From: an uncultured Actinomycetes bacterium
GTDB lineage: Bacteria; Actinomycetota; Acidimicrobiia; Acidimicrobiales; RAAP-2
Direction: 5' to 3'
Assembly (NCBI GenBank): GCA_903825765.1
Contig: CAIKBU010000081.1
Location: 32,301 to 96,300 of the forward strand
DNA: 64,000 bases
Shown here: positions 32,927-41,878 of the stretch, one piece after another
Layout of the letters: each line of letters begins with the position of its first letter
How positions within the stretch are numbered: position 1 is the stretch's first letter
Translations under genes and position numbers: made by a program
Notes under the pieces: model-generated
Told to the model about the DNA's origin: nothing
The model's database searches: none
What the model saw: the letters and a program-made list of their open reading frames with translations, nothing else

Positions 32927-33691
32927 TTAGCGGGGGTTATCCTCCGAAAGAGTTCCCATCATGTCACCAATCGTGGCGCTCGGGGCGGGTGGTGGCGACA
33001 CTGGTCGGATATCGGTGATGGGAGCCGGAGCCGCAGCTGAGGGGCGACTTTCGCTGCTCTGTGTCGTGTCGGGCGAACTCGGGCGGGGCGTGTTGACACT
33101 GACGTGCATTGAATCTTCGATCCATTGGTGGAGGTCCCCCAGCACCTTCTTCACTCGAGCGCGCTCTTGCGTCAATTGACGAGTGAGCGCATCAACGTCC
33201 TCGCTCAGGCGCTGCTTGAGGCCATTGAGTCGCTGCACCTCGTCTTCGGCCCGACTACGGGCTTCATTGATAATCTCACGAGCGCGCTCTTGCGCCGTGG
33301 TGGTCAAGTCACGAGCCTTGGCTTCGGCCTCAGTCTGCGCTTGCTCGATGAACTGGTGGGCCATGGCAATCATTGATGCAACCTGCTCAGAGCCATCGGC
33401 GACGGCGCGCAGTGGAGCGGGAGCGGGAGCGGGAGCGGGAGCGGGAGCGGGCGTCAGTACCGAGATCGGCGTCGGTGCCGGGGCACCATTTTGCAACTGA
33501 ACAATGCGCTCGCTCGCTTGACGAAGTTGCTGGCGCAACTGGTGCAGTTGCTCGCGAAGTTCGTCGACTTCAATCGCGGCCTGGTCAAGGAAATCGTCAA
33601 CTTCATCAACGACGTAGCCACGCAGGCCCGTCTTGAAGCTGACTTTTTTGATCTGGTCTAATGCTGACCGGGTGGTGTCGGTGCTATCCAT
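32927..33691 (-). CDS. divIVA: DivIVA/Wag31-like polar growth and septum protein
   Basis: The 254-residue protein has the DivIVA membrane-binding N-terminus KKVSFKTGLRGYVVDEVDDF at residues 15-34, then coiled coil to about 65. A Pro/Ala linker (about 70-95) precedes a second long coiled coil (about 100-195), and the tail is disordered and Pro/Ser-rich. Wag31 recruits cell-wall synthesis to poles in actinobacteria. The ATG lies 7 nt from TAGGGT, so the gene has its own promoter within the dcw region. Confidence 0.94.
   Translation of the reverse strand: MDSTDTTRSALDQIKKVSFKTGLRGYVVDEVDDFLDQAAIEVDELREQLHQLRQQLRQASERIVQLQNGAPAPTPISVLTPAPAPAPAPAPAPLRAVADGSEQVASMIAMAHQFIEQAQTEAEAKARDLTTTAQERAREIINEARSRAEDEVQRLNGLKQRLSEDVDALTRQLTQERARVKKVLGDLHQWIEDSMHVSVNTPRPSSPDTTQSSESRPSAAAPAPITDIRPVSPPPAPSATIGDMMGTLSEDNPR
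33414..33449 (-). repeat. Hexanucleotide tandem repeat in divIVA
   Basis: Six exact copies of GGAGCG (plus strand) encode part of the Pro-Ala linker between the two coiled coils. Slippage would change linker length without a frameshift. Confidence 0.95.
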
Positions 33692-33698
33692 GCCCTCT

Positions 33699-33704
33699 AC
33701 CCTA
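33699..33704 (-). promoter_or_regulatory. Leaderless -10 element of divIVA
   Basis: TAGGGT is followed by 7 nt and the ATG at 33691. Confidence 0.5.
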
Positions 33705-33736
33705 CCGTTAGGGACAGAGCAAAACGTGACTTCGCC

Positions 33737-33988
33737 TTAGAGAAGCGAATTTACGACATTCAGCACGATTATCGCGATCCACACCGAAAAGTCGATGCTG
33801 ACGCCACCCATGCGTGGTCGAGGCATGATTTGACGGATTGGACGTAACACTGGCTCGGTCAGTTTCGCCACCGTGTCCTTAGTCTGTGCCAAAAATGACG
33901 AGCTGTCACTCGGGGTGAACCACGACAACACGGCGGAAAGAATCAACACCCAGATGTAGAGCTGAATGACGAGGTGGACGACTCCCAT
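33737..33988 (-). CDS. YggT-family membrane protein
   Basis: The 83-residue protein has two hydrophobic segments (about 3-22 and 60-82) and the YggT motif LRPIRQIMPRPRMGGVSIDFS. The family commonly sits between sepF and divIVA in Gram-positive bacteria and may help division or osmotic tolerance. The ATG overlaps the sepF stop (TAATG). Confidence 0.92.
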   Translation of the reverse strand: MGVVHLVIQLYIWVLILSAVLSWFTPSDSSSFLAQTKDTVAKLTEPVLRPIRQIMPRPRMGGVSIDFSVWIAIIVLNVVNSLL

Positions 33989-34554
33989 TAGCGGGGCATC
34001 GCTTCATACTTCGAAGCACGCAGCCGAGCACGCACTTCGGGCGTCACCTTCACACCCCTGGCGCATACCAAGTACACGAGACCCTTTTCGAGCCCCTCGA
34101 TACTGGCGTCCAAGGCGCTGACGACACCGGAGGCGAAGTCGATGTAGCGACGACGAAGCGCGGGGTCAGCGTCGATCACATTGAGAACAACGGGTCGACC
34201 CATCTTCAGGTCTTGCGTGATGCGATTCGCTTCGTTGAAGGACTGTGGCGCGAAGATAGTCAGGTCGAGAATGTTTTCCACCGTCGTAATGCCGCGCTGT
34301 TCGCCGAGACCGCTCGGGAGGGGTCGGGTACGAAGTGGCTGACCATTGTCGTCAACCATGGTCACCGAGCCGCCTCGTGGCGCCATTGGCGCTACCGGAC
34401 GAAGGGGCGCCAGACGGGGGGGGGCAGTCGGGCGCGCGTTGACGTCGTTGGTCGTCGGCTCGGGGGCCATGCGCACGGCACCGCCACTCAACTCACCGAA
34501 GTCTTCTTCGATGAGACCAAAAAATTTTAGAGTTTTACGAAACAATTCGTTCAT
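33988..34554 (-). CDS. sepF: Cell division protein SepF
   Basis: SepF anchors FtsZ to the membrane and replaces FtsA, which is absent here as in other actinobacteria. The protein starts with an amphipathic membrane-binding helix (MNELFRKTLKFFGLIEEDF) followed by a Pro-rich linker. The C-terminal SepF domain contains NEANRITQDLKMGRPVVLN and a conserved FASGVVSALD. I choose ATG 34554 because AGGAG lies 7 nt upstream; ATG 34560 is too close to it. The protein is 188 residues. Confidence 0.94.
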   Translation of the reverse strand: MNELFRKTLKFFGLIEEDFGELSGGAVRMAPEPTTNDVNARPTAPPRLAPLRPVAPMAPRGGSVTMVDDNGQPLRTRPLPSGLGEQRGITTVENILDLTIFAPQSFNEANRITQDLKMGRPVVLNVIDADPALRRRYIDFASGVVSALDASIEGLEKGLVYLVCARGVKVTPEVRARLRASKYEAMPR

Positions 34555-34601
34555 GCACATTCTCCTCGCGGAATTCCGCCTTGTTCTATGTTAGACAACC
34601 C

Positions 34602-35243
34602 TCAGGCATAGTGCCGTGGGCCAAACAGCAACCGACCGAGGCGCACCTCGGTGGACCCCATCTGGGCCGCCAGGGCGAAATCATCACTCATGCCCATTGA
34701 GCGCTCCGCAACGTCGAGTTCGTCGCACAGTTCACGCACCAGGGCGAATGCCTGTCGGGCCCCCTCAGGGTCCGGCGGTGCCACGGTCATAAGGCCTCGC
34801 ACCCGCAGACCAACGTCGCGGGCGTAACGAACGAGATCGGGAATTTCCGACGCTGGCGCACCGTTTCGTTGGGCGAGCCCAGTGGTATCGACCTGCACAT
34901 CGAGAGCGCCAGCGAACCCCACGGACGCGAGTTTGTCGAGCTCCTTGGTGCGCGACACCCCACTAATGACGTCGGCGACGACACCAATGCGTGCAATTTT
35001 GTTGGTTTGTAATGCACCCAGATAGTGCCAGGACAACGGCTGATCGCTGTGTCGACGCTTTTCTTCGAGTTCAACGAGGTAGTTCTCGCCCACGGCACGC
35101 AGCCCTGCCGCGAAGGCGGCGTCGACCGCTGCACTGCCAAAGGTTTTCGTGACGGCCACAATACGGACGGTCGAAGGATCTCGACCGACGTCAGCTATTC
35201 GTTGTCGCACCTCGCCAAGATTGTCGGCTAGCGCGTCAAACAA
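34602..35243 (-). CDS. yggS: YggS/YlmE-family PLP-binding homeostasis protein
   Basis: The 213-residue protein has the family motif RIVAVTKTFG with the PLP lysine near residue 33, GENYLVELEEKR, WHYLGALQTNK and the C-terminal MGSTEVRLGRLLFG. It carries PLP and buffers vitamin B6. The start is TTG, 8 bp after the ftsZ stop, with GGGGGAG upstream; this is a rare start codon that may limit translation. Confidence 0.93.
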   Translation of the reverse strand: MFDALADNLGEVRQRIADVGRDPSTVRIVAVTKTFGSAAVDAAFAAGLRAVGENYLVELEEKRRHSDQPLSWHYLGALQTNKIARIGVVADVISGVSRTKELDKLASVGFAGALDVQVDTTGLAQRNGAPASEIPDLVRYARDVGLRVRGLMTVAPPDPEGARQAFALVRELCDELDVAERSMGMSDDFALAAQMGSTEVRLGRLLFGPRHYA

Positions 35244-35251
35244 GGCTCCCC

Positions 35252-36355
35252 CTACGGGCGCAGGAAGTCTGGCAGGTCGTCGTCGCCACCGAGTCCCAAG
35301 AAGTCGTCATCGTTTGAAGTACTGAACGCCTCAGAACGAGGGCCTTCGATGAGGCTGGCCACGGGTGGGGCGACGGGAGCCTGCGCCACCGGAGCCTTTT
35401 GCGTGGTCGGGTGGTCAAAACCGGCCGCAATGACAGTCACGCGAACCGCTTCGCCAATCGACTCATCGATAACGGAGCCGAAGATGATGTTCGCGTCAGG
35501 GTGGGCAACCTCGTGGATGATGCTGGCAGCGTCGGTGACTTCGCTCAAGGTCACGCCGGGTCCACCAACAATGTTCATCAAGATGCCTCGTGCACCCTCG
35601 ATGGACGCCTCGAGCAGTGGCGAGGTAATTGCGGCGCGGGCGGCGTTGATCGCGCGTCCCTCGCCCGTCGACATACCAACACCCATGATCGCCGTGCCGG
35701 CATTACGCATAATGGCGTTCACGTCCGCGAAGTCCGTATTGATGAGGCCAGGTACGGTGATCAGGTCCGTTACGCCACGGACGGCCGAAAGCAGCACGTC
35801 GTCGGCAATCTTGAAGGCGTCCATGATCGTCGTTTCGGTGGTCGTCACGTTGCGCAGACGGTCGTTGGGGATGACAATAAGGGTGTCGACTTTTTCGCGC
35901 AGTTGCTGGATGCCCTTTTCCGCCTGCGTCGCGCGACGCTTTCCTTCAAAAGTGAACGGGCGAGTGACCACACCGATGGTCAAAATGCCCATGGCCCGGG
36001 CAATGTCAGCAACGACGGGGGCTGCACCAGTACCGGTACCACCACCCTCACCAGCAGTAATGAACACCATGTCGGTGTCACGCAGTGCCTCTTCGATTTC
36101 GGCGCGGTGGTCTTCGGCGGCCTGACGTCCCACTTCGGGGTCCGAACCGGCACCGAGGCCACGGGTAATGGTGCGACCAATGTCAATCTTGAGGTCGGCC
36201 TCGGAGAGGAGCAACGCCTGAGCGTCGGTGTTCGCGGCGATGAATTCAATGTTTCGCAAGCCGGCACTAATCATGCGGTTTACGGCGTTCACGCCACCGC
36301 CACCGACACCGATGACCTTAATAACTGCGTGATAGTTGCCTTGACTCAGACTCAT
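35252..36355 (-). CDS. ftsZ: Cell division GTPase FtsZ
   Basis: FtsZ polymerises into the Z ring. The 367-residue protein has [13 protein letters not shown] at the N-terminus, the tubulin signature [16 protein letters not shown] near residue 108, and the T7-loop region [11 protein letters not shown]. The C-terminal peptide [10 protein letters not shown] binds SepF and other partners. The start at 36355 follows GGGGAG with 4 nt spacing; an in-frame ATG at 36394 is less likely. The 115-bp gap upstream may hold a separate promoter. Confidence 0.98.
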   Translation of the reverse strand: MSLSQGNYHAVIKVIGVGGGGVNAVNRMISAGLRNIEFIAANTDAQALLLSEADLKIDIGRTITRGLGAGSDPEVGRQAAEDHRAEIEEALRDTDMVFITAGEGGGTGTGAAPVVADIARAMGILTIGVVTRPFTFEGKRRATQAEKGIQQLREKVDTLIVIPNDRLRNVTTTETTIMDAFKIADDVLLSAVRGVTDLITVPGLINTDFADVNAIMRNAGTAIMGVGMSTGEGRAINAARAAITSPLLEASIEGARGILMNIVGGPGVTLSEVTDAASIIHEVAHPDANIIFGSVIDESIGEAVRVTVIAAGFDHPTTQKAPVAQAPVAPPVASLIEGPRSEAFSTSNDDDFLGLGGDDDLPDFLRP

Positions 36356-36470
36356 CAAACTCCCCTTTGGGTTTAGTACTGCTACGTCGACCATACGATG
36401 AGGCGCTCATTCTCCAGCGCCACAAGTAAGTACAGGCTAGTTAGCCTTTTAGTTTAGGAGCAAATGGTGC

Positions 36471-37322
36471 TCAACCTGATGATGGACTCGTCACGGTCAA
36501 TTCATCGGGCACGGTGACGTTGACCACGTCACCTGGCGTCAACGTGGAGGACTTGAGCACCGAGGCAATTGCGGTGAATTTTGCGTGGAGATTGGTGGCG
36601 TCTCCGACCACGAAGAGCACGGGCGTCGTCATGCCCAGTGACACCGCGCCGCTGGGGTCAATATTTATCGTTCGTACCTGATCGGCGAAGGCCGGCGGCA
36701 GTGCTGCGGCGATTGCGACCCCGGCAGCACCTTGTCGCGAGTAGGGCCAGGCGGCGCCGGCGGCGGGATCAACCAGCGTCGGCAGGTTGGCGTTGGCGGG
36801 AGCAGCGCCCAGGTCGGCCCCGTTCGCCCCCACGTAGGCCCACGTGGCCTTCTTCGCCGCCACGGCAACGACCCGCGTTTCATGGACCGTGATGGTTACC
36901 GTATGGGGCCACGACACGGTAACCCGCGCGTCGCTCACCCACGGCAAGGCGCGCAGACTCCGTTCGAGGGCAGTCGTCGAAAGACCATAGAGCTCCGGGT
37001 GGCGGCCGAGGCCAGTGAGTCGAAGGACCGCAGGCATTGTTTCGTGCGTCGCACCAACGAGGTGCACTGACTGAACGCGAAAATAGGACTGCCGGAGTAC
37101 CCAGCGCCCACCGAGGACGACGGACGTGCCAATCACCAGCAGGGTGAGGACAACGAGAAAACGCTTACTGGGACGGCGACGCTTCGGCGTCGCCGACGAG
37201 TCATCACGTCGGGCTCGTCGACCCTCGGACGCTTCGCGACGACCACGAGTCTGTGGCGTTTCGCGTCGGCCACGGGTGGCTCCGCGAGACGATGGTCGGC
37301 CTGCCTCGCCACGACGGCTCAT
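36471..37322 (-). CDS. ftsQ: Cell division protein FtsQ (POTRA domain)
   Basis: The 283-residue protein has a basic cytoplasmic N-terminus (about 1-50) and one membrane segment (FLVVLTLLVIGTSVVLGG, about 53-70). A POTRA domain starts FRVQSVHLVGATHE, and the FtsQ beta domain contains LPWVSDARVTVSWPHT. It bridges FtsZ-ring and septal wall synthesis with FtsL. The ATG overlaps the murB stop (ATGA). Confidence 0.92.
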   Translation of the reverse strand: MSRRGEAGRPSSRGATRGRRETPQTRGRREASEGRRARRDDSSATPKRRRPSKRFLVVLTLLVIGTSVVLGGRWVLRQSYFRVQSVHLVGATHETMPAVLRLTGLGRHPELYGLSTTALERSLRALPWVSDARVTVSWPHTVTITVHETRVVAVAAKKATWAYVGANGADLGAAPANANLPTLVDPAAGAAWPYSRQGAAGVAIAAALPPAFADQVRTINIDPSGAVSLGMTTPVLFVVGDATNLHAKFTAIASVLKSSTLTPGDVVNVTVPDELTVTSPSSG

Positions 37323-38191
37323 AACGCCTCCTCGAATCCCCAGAATTTAGTTTCTGGCTCCAACGTGATACCGAATTCGTCACGTACCCTGCGGCGGACC
37401 TCTCGCATGAGCGCAAAGACATCGTGGGCCACGCCATCGCTCTCGGCGATGATGAAGTTGGCGTGCTTGGTCGACACCGACGCCGACCCGACCCGCAACC
37501 CGCGCCCCCCCACGGCTTCGATCAGTCGACCGGCTGCGTCACCCGGTGGATTACGAAACACGCTGCCCGCATTCGCTCCGCCCGGTTGGTGCTCGCGACG
37601 CCATCGCACGATCTCTCGCAACCGTTCCGACTCCGCGGCCGCGTCACCCCGTTCGAGTCGAAGCGTGACCTCAATGACGACGTCACGAGGGGCGAGCGCG
37701 GAGGTTCGATACCCAAAACCAAGTTCAGGTGCCGTCAGCGTCACCAGTGATCCCTCGCGCCAGACCACGACCGACGACACCGAGGCCGCCATATCCGAAC
37801 CATGCCCGCCGGCATTCATGGCGACGCCGCCGCCAAAGGTGCCGGGCACACCAACGGCCCAGGCGAACCCGACGACGCCGTCGGTCGCCAGACGTCGCGC
37901 GGCCCGCGGCAGGTCCATTCCCGCACCGGCAACCACCGTGACCCCCTCGGGCGAGTCGGACCAGCGAATGTCAGCGAGTGCGCCAACGCACTGCACGGCC
38001 ACAATGTCGTGTCGACCGTCGGCAACGAGGAGATTCGATCCATTCCCCACCGCGCGGACATCGCCCGTGAGGTTGCTGGTCGCCGCGAGGTCCTCGACCT
38101 CCTCGACGGTGACAAAACTGGCCACCGACCCACCGATTCGGTAGGTCGTGTGCGGGCCCATGGCCTCATCGTGGCGCACCTGGGAAGTCAT
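37319..38191 (-). CDS. murB: UDP-N-acetylenolpyruvoylglucosamine reductase
   Basis: MurB reduces the enolpyruvyl group to give UDP-MurNAc. The 290-residue flavoprotein has TTYRIGGSVASF, GNGSNLLVAD for FAD, VPGTFGGGVAMNAG, and the catalytic Ser region GANAGSVFRNP. A C-terminal Glu lies in ITLEPETKFWG. The start at 38191 overlaps the murC stop by ATGA. Confidence 0.96.
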   Translation of the reverse strand: MTSQVRHDEAMGPHTTYRIGGSVASFVTVEEVEDLAATSNLTGDVRAVGNGSNLLVADGRHDIVAVQCVGALADIRWSDSPEGVTVVAGAGMDLPRAARRLATDGVVGFAWAVGVPGTFGGGVAMNAGGHGSDMAASVSSVVVWREGSLVTLTAPELGFGYRTSALAPRDVVIEVTLRLERGDAAAESERLREIVRWRREHQPGGANAGSVFRNPPGDAAGRLIEAVGGRGLRVGSASVSTKHANFIIAESDGVAHDVFALMREVRRRVRDEFGITLEPETKFWGFEEAL

Positions 38192-39531
38192 TGACCGACG
38201 ACCTCCGCTGCCCACTCCCCCACGTCGCCCGCCCCGAGGAAGAAGAGGGCGTCACCCGATCGGGTGGCCAGTGCCGTGAGCACCTCAGCCTTGGTCGCGA
38301 GATACGGCACCTCTTGCTGGCGGCGGTGGTGAAGCGATTCCGCCACGCTCTCGCCCCGCACGCCCGCGGTATTTTCCTCACCGGCGGTGTAGATCGCCGT
38401 GACGATCACCTCGTCGGCGTCATCGAACGCTGGCGCGAAACCCTCGCCAACCGCGGCCGTTCGGGTATAGCGGTGGGGTTGAAAGACGGCGATGATGCGC
38501 TGATATCCCGCGTCTTTGGCGGCCTTAAGCGTGGCCGCAATCTCGCCCGGCAGGTGGGCGTAGTCCTCGAAGACGTCGAAGTTCCCGTAGCGACCTCGGA
38601 ACTCGAACCGCCGAGGAGCACCACGAAACGCCGCGAGACCCGCGGTGACCGCTTCGGGTTCAATGCCCAGCGAGAGGGCGAGCACCGCAGTGGTAGCCGC
38701 ATTCGCAACGTTATGAATGCCCGTGACCGCGAGTGAGAGAGCGAGCGCCACCGGCCCCGTTACCGAGAAGGTCGCGCCGTGGCGAGCCAGTTGCACGTCG
38801 CTCACCCGCCACTGAGCCGTCGACGACGTTCCGACGGTGACGACTGAGCGCTCGACCTGGGCAATCACCCGTTGGACGCCCGCGTCGTCACTCCAGACCA
38901 CCACCGGACCGCGCGTACGTGACACCAGAGCGGCGAAGGCGGACTCGAGTGTCGCCAGGTCGCCGTAGTGATCGAGGTGGTCGGCCTCGACGTTGAGGAC
39001 GGCCAGTGCGTAGGGCGACAGGCGGTCGAAGGTGCCGTAGCTCTCGTCAGTTTCGAGCACCAGCGTCGACGATGACCCCGCGTGGCCATTCGCACCGATG
39101 CCGAGGACCTCGGCACCGAGCAGCCAACTGTCGTCTCGCTGGGCACCGACCATGATGTGCACCATCATCGAGGTGGCCGTCGTTTTGCCATGGGTGCCGG
39201 TGAGACCGACCACGTCGTAGAGGTCGCCCAGGGTTTCGAGCATCTGCGCTCGCGTTAGGAGCGTCGCTCCACGTTCGCGAGCCGCCGTGAGAGTTGGATG
39301 AGTGAGGGATACCGCCGGCGACCACAGCACCACGTCGGCGTCACTGCCCTGGAGGGGATCGGTGTCGCTTCCCATTGCAATGCCCTCGGTAGCCAGTGCC
39401 GAGGCGACACCACTCATGTCCGCGTCACTACCCGAAACAACACAGCCACGCTCGTGCAACAGACGGGCCACACCACTCATGCCGGCGCCCGCCGCGCCGA
39501 CAATATGAATGCGAGTGCCCGGCGCAGTCAT
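38188..39531 (-). CDS. murC: UDP-N-acetylmuramate-L-alanine ligase
   Basis: MurC adds L-Ala to UDP-MurNAc. The 447-residue Mur ligase has the N-terminal Rossmann motif HIVGAAGAGMSGVARLL, the ATP P-loop GLTGTHGKTTATSMM (about 113-127) and the C-terminal VFEDYAHLPGEI and VFQPHRYTRT. It sits between murG and murB with ATGA overlaps on both sides. Confidence 0.97.
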   Translation of the reverse strand: MTAPGTRIHIVGAAGAGMSGVARLLHERGCVVSGSDADMSGVASALATEGIAMGSDTDPLQGSDADVVLWSPAVSLTHPTLTAARERGATLLTRAQMLETLGDLYDVVGLTGTHGKTTATSMMVHIMVGAQRDDSWLLGAEVLGIGANGHAGSSSTLVLETDESYGTFDRLSPYALAVLNVEADHLDHYGDLATLESAFAALVSRTRGPVVVWSDDAGVQRVIAQVERSVVTVGTSSTAQWRVSDVQLARHGATFSVTGPVALALSLAVTGIHNVANAATTAVLALSLGIEPEAVTAGLAAFRGAPRRFEFRGRYGNFDVFEDYAHLPGEIAATLKAAKDAGYQRIIAVFQPHRYTRTAAVGEGFAPAFDDADEVIVTAIYTAGEENTAGVRGESVAESLHHRRQQEVPYLATKAEVLTALATRSGDALFFLGAGDVGEWAAEVVGQ

Positions 39532-40640
39532 CGCGACACCGCCACGACCGTCTCGGCAATCGCGGCCGCCGCATCACGGCGGGAGAGCGTCAACGCGGCC
39601 AGCTCCATGCGCTTTTGTTGGTCTGGACCAAGTATCAGGGTGAGGGCCGCGGCCAATTTCGCGGGGGTCAGTGACGCCTCATCAAATACCATCGCGCCAC
39701 CCGCCGAGCTGAGTACCCGAGCATTCGCACTCTGGTGATCACCGGGCGCACCCGGCAGCGGCACCAGCACTGACGCAATACCCAACGTGCACAGTTCGGC
39801 CACAGTGGTCGCCCCGGCTCGACAGACGGCCACGTCGGCGACCGCCCACCACGTCGTCATGTCGGCAAAATCAAGTATGCGATAGTCGAGACCCTCGAGC
39901 GTCGGCACCTGCTCGCGTACCCAGGCCTCATCACGTCGTCCGGTGACGTGGATCAAGGTGACGTCTGAGCGAGTGGACCATAGACCCGCGAGCGCCAGGG
40001 TCATTTCATTGACTTTTCGCGAACCCAAGGAACCAGTCATGACGACGATGACGTGACGTCCCTGTTCGATGGGGGGCACGACGGATGCCCTCGCCCGGTC
40101 GCGAGCCAATGGTGCACGGTCAATGCTCGCAATATCGTGGCGAACCGGAGCACCCGTGACTACCGTCCGCTCATCAGCGACGCCGAAGGCCACACAGCGG
40201 CGCGTCGCCCATCGACGCAGGAGTCGGTGCGTGAGCGGAGCGTGAGCGTCCAGATCAATCAACACCAGGGGGCGGCGGCACAGTACGGCACCGAGTGATA
40301 CCGCGAAGGACGCGTAGCCACCGACACTGACCACGGCCCGAGGTCGCCAACGGGCAACGAGGGAAATGCCCATCACACTGGCTCGCACCAGTCCCACGAG
40401 GGCGCCAGCATTTTGCCAGCAAGCTTGAAGTGAAAGGGAGCGGCGAATACCGCGGCCGGGCAGCAGGGTGAGCGCTATCGGACCGTGACCGAGGAGTCGC
40501 CCCTCTTGACCACGAGTTGATCCCACGTAGCGGATGTCGTGCGTCGAGAGACCCACGCCGCACAGCGCTTCCGCCACTGCTTGCATCGGGAAGATGTGAC
40601 CACCCGTGCCCCCGCCGGTGATGACAACGGGGCCCGTCAT
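39528..40640 (-). CDS. murG: MurG N-acetylglucosaminyltransferase (lipid II synthesis)
   Basis: MurG adds GlcNAc to lipid I at the inner membrane face. The 370-residue protein has the N-terminal GGGTGGHIFPMQAVAE loop, GGYASFAVSLGAVL, and the nucleotide-binding C-domain with TGSLGSRKVNEM, CRAGATTVAEL and PGAPGDHQSANAR. It overlaps ftsW and murC by ATGA. Confidence 0.97.
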   Translation of the reverse strand: MTGPVVITGGGTGGHIFPMQAVAEALCGVGLSTHDIRYVGSTRGQEGRLLGHGPIALTLLPGRGIRRSLSLQACWQNAGALVGLVRASVMGISLVARWRPRAVVSVGGYASFAVSLGAVLCRRPLVLIDLDAHAPLTHRLLRRWATRRCVAFGVADERTVVTGAPVRHDIASIDRAPLARDRARASVVPPIEQGRHVIVVMTGSLGSRKVNEMTLALAGLWSTRSDVTLIHVTGRRDEAWVREQVPTLEGLDYRILDFADMTTWWAVADVAVCRAGATTVAELCTLGIASVLVPLPGAPGDHQSANARVLSSAGGAMVFDEASLTPAKLAAALTLILGPDQQKRMELAALTLSRRDAAAAIAETVVAVSR

Positions 40641-41878
40641 GGACGTTGTGGTCGCAGCGGTGGTCGACCAGGTGAGGACAACCCACTCCGGCGCGACGAC
40701 CCGACGGGAGAGGGCAGCTTCACGTCCTTACGGGAGCGCGAGGTGTGACTGGACGACGTGTCATGGGCGATGTTGTAGAGAAGCCCCACGGCAGCCATCT
40801 GCATGATCAACGCCGTACCGCCGTAACTAAAGAAGGGAAGCGGCACGCCCGTCACTGGCCAAGAACCAATCACCGACGCAATGTTAATCAGTGCCTCCAA
40901 GGCAATCCACGTCGTAAGACCGACCGCAATAAGCCGCAATACATCGTTCCGACATCCTTTGATAATGCGCGTCGCGAAAATGAGGAAGGCCATAAAGAGA
41001 CCGATGACCGCCAAGGTTCCGATGAAGCCCAGTTCTTCGCCAATGATGGAAAAAATAAAGTCCGTGTGGGGGTTTGGCAGCATCCCCCACTTCATGCGAC
41101 TATTCCCGTACCCGAGCCCCCGCCATCCACCCGACCCGAGGGCAATTTGCGACTGGAAGAGTTGGTAATTGCTCCCGCCATGTTGGGTGCTCAAGTGAAG
41201 AAACGAGAAGCGAGCTCTGGCGTATTTATTTGCGCTGGCGTAGATAGCAATCGCCGTCACGGCGAATCCGGAAGCAACCGCCATTTGCAGCGCCGAAGCA
41301 CCGCCAATAATGAGCATGCTGAACGCCATGACCCCAACAATCGTCGCGGTGCCAATGTCACGCTCGAGAAGGATAAGAAGCACCCCGAGCCCCACGGGCA
41401 CCATCCGTAGGGCCAGCTGTCGCCACTCGCCCAACTCTTTGTGAAACTTCGATATGACCCAGGCCACGTAAAAAACTACGGCCATCTTGAAAACTTCGGA
41501 CGGCTGAATCTGCTGTCCGAACAAACTAATCCACCGACGCCCACCGTTCGAGGTCGAGCCGGCCACCATAACGTACGCGAGACCGACGATGCCGATGCCG
41601 ATGATCCAGAGCCCCCATCGCACGAAGAACGTAATCGGCATTCGCGCCATGATCACGAGCACGACTACTGACAGTCCAACAAACAGTAAGTCATGAGACA
41701 TGAAGCCAAAGTTCGAACCGCTCGCTACCGCGAGCCCTTCGGACGCTGACGCCACCATGAACGTGCCGTAGGTCACCATCAGCAACGTGGTGACCACGAG
41801 GGCGGTGCCCATCTTGTTGCCCTTCGGAAACGACTGGACAAATCGGGCGAGTGGATTGGTCCACTTCAGCGTCGCCAC
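40637..41878 (-). CDS. ftsW: SEDS-family glycosyltransferase FtsW
   Basis: The 413-residue protein has about ten membrane segments and SEDS motifs. These include WISLFGQQIQPSEVFKMAVV, LLERDIGTATI with the essential Asp, GSGGWRGLGYGNSRMK, and PLPFFSYGGTALI. It polymerises glycan at the septum with FtsI. The GTG start overlaps the mraY stop by one base, so no murD lies between them. Confidence 0.95.
   Translation of the reverse strand: MATLKWTNPLARFVQSFPKGNKMGTALVVTTLLMVTYGTFMVASASEGLAVASGSNFGFMSHDLLFVGLSVVVLVIMARMPITFFVRWGLWIIGIGIVGLAYVMVAGSTSNGGRRWISLFGQQIQPSEVFKMAVVFYVAWVISKFHKELGEWRQLALRMVPVGLGVLLILLERDIGTATIVGVMAFSMLIIGGASALQMAVASGFAVTAIAIYASANKYARARFSFLHLSTQHGGSNYQLFQSQIALGSGGWRGLGYGNSRMKWGMLPNPHTDFIFSIIGEELGFIGTLAVIGLFMAFLIFATRIIKGCRNDVLRLIAVGLTTWIALEALINIASVIGSWPVTGVPLPFFSYGGTALIMQMAAVGLLYNIAHDTSSSHTSRSRKDVKLPSPVGSSRRSGLSSPGRPPLRPQRP

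Noticed and set aside
33414-33449. Short tandem repeats as a possible CRISPR array
   Set aside because: They are six contiguous hexamers inside a coding frame with no spacers.
35399-36376. 325-aa open frame on the plus strand opposite ftsZ
   Set aside because: It is the antisense shadow of a highly conserved gene, is rich in Asn, His and Arg with no hydrophobic core, and has no promoter or ribosome-binding signal.
36398-36445. Weak inverted repeats in the ftsQ-ftsZ gap (GGCTA/TAGCC and GGCGCT/AGCGCC)
   Set aside because: The stems are only 5-6 bp with no supporting promoter match or T tract, so I did not annotate them.
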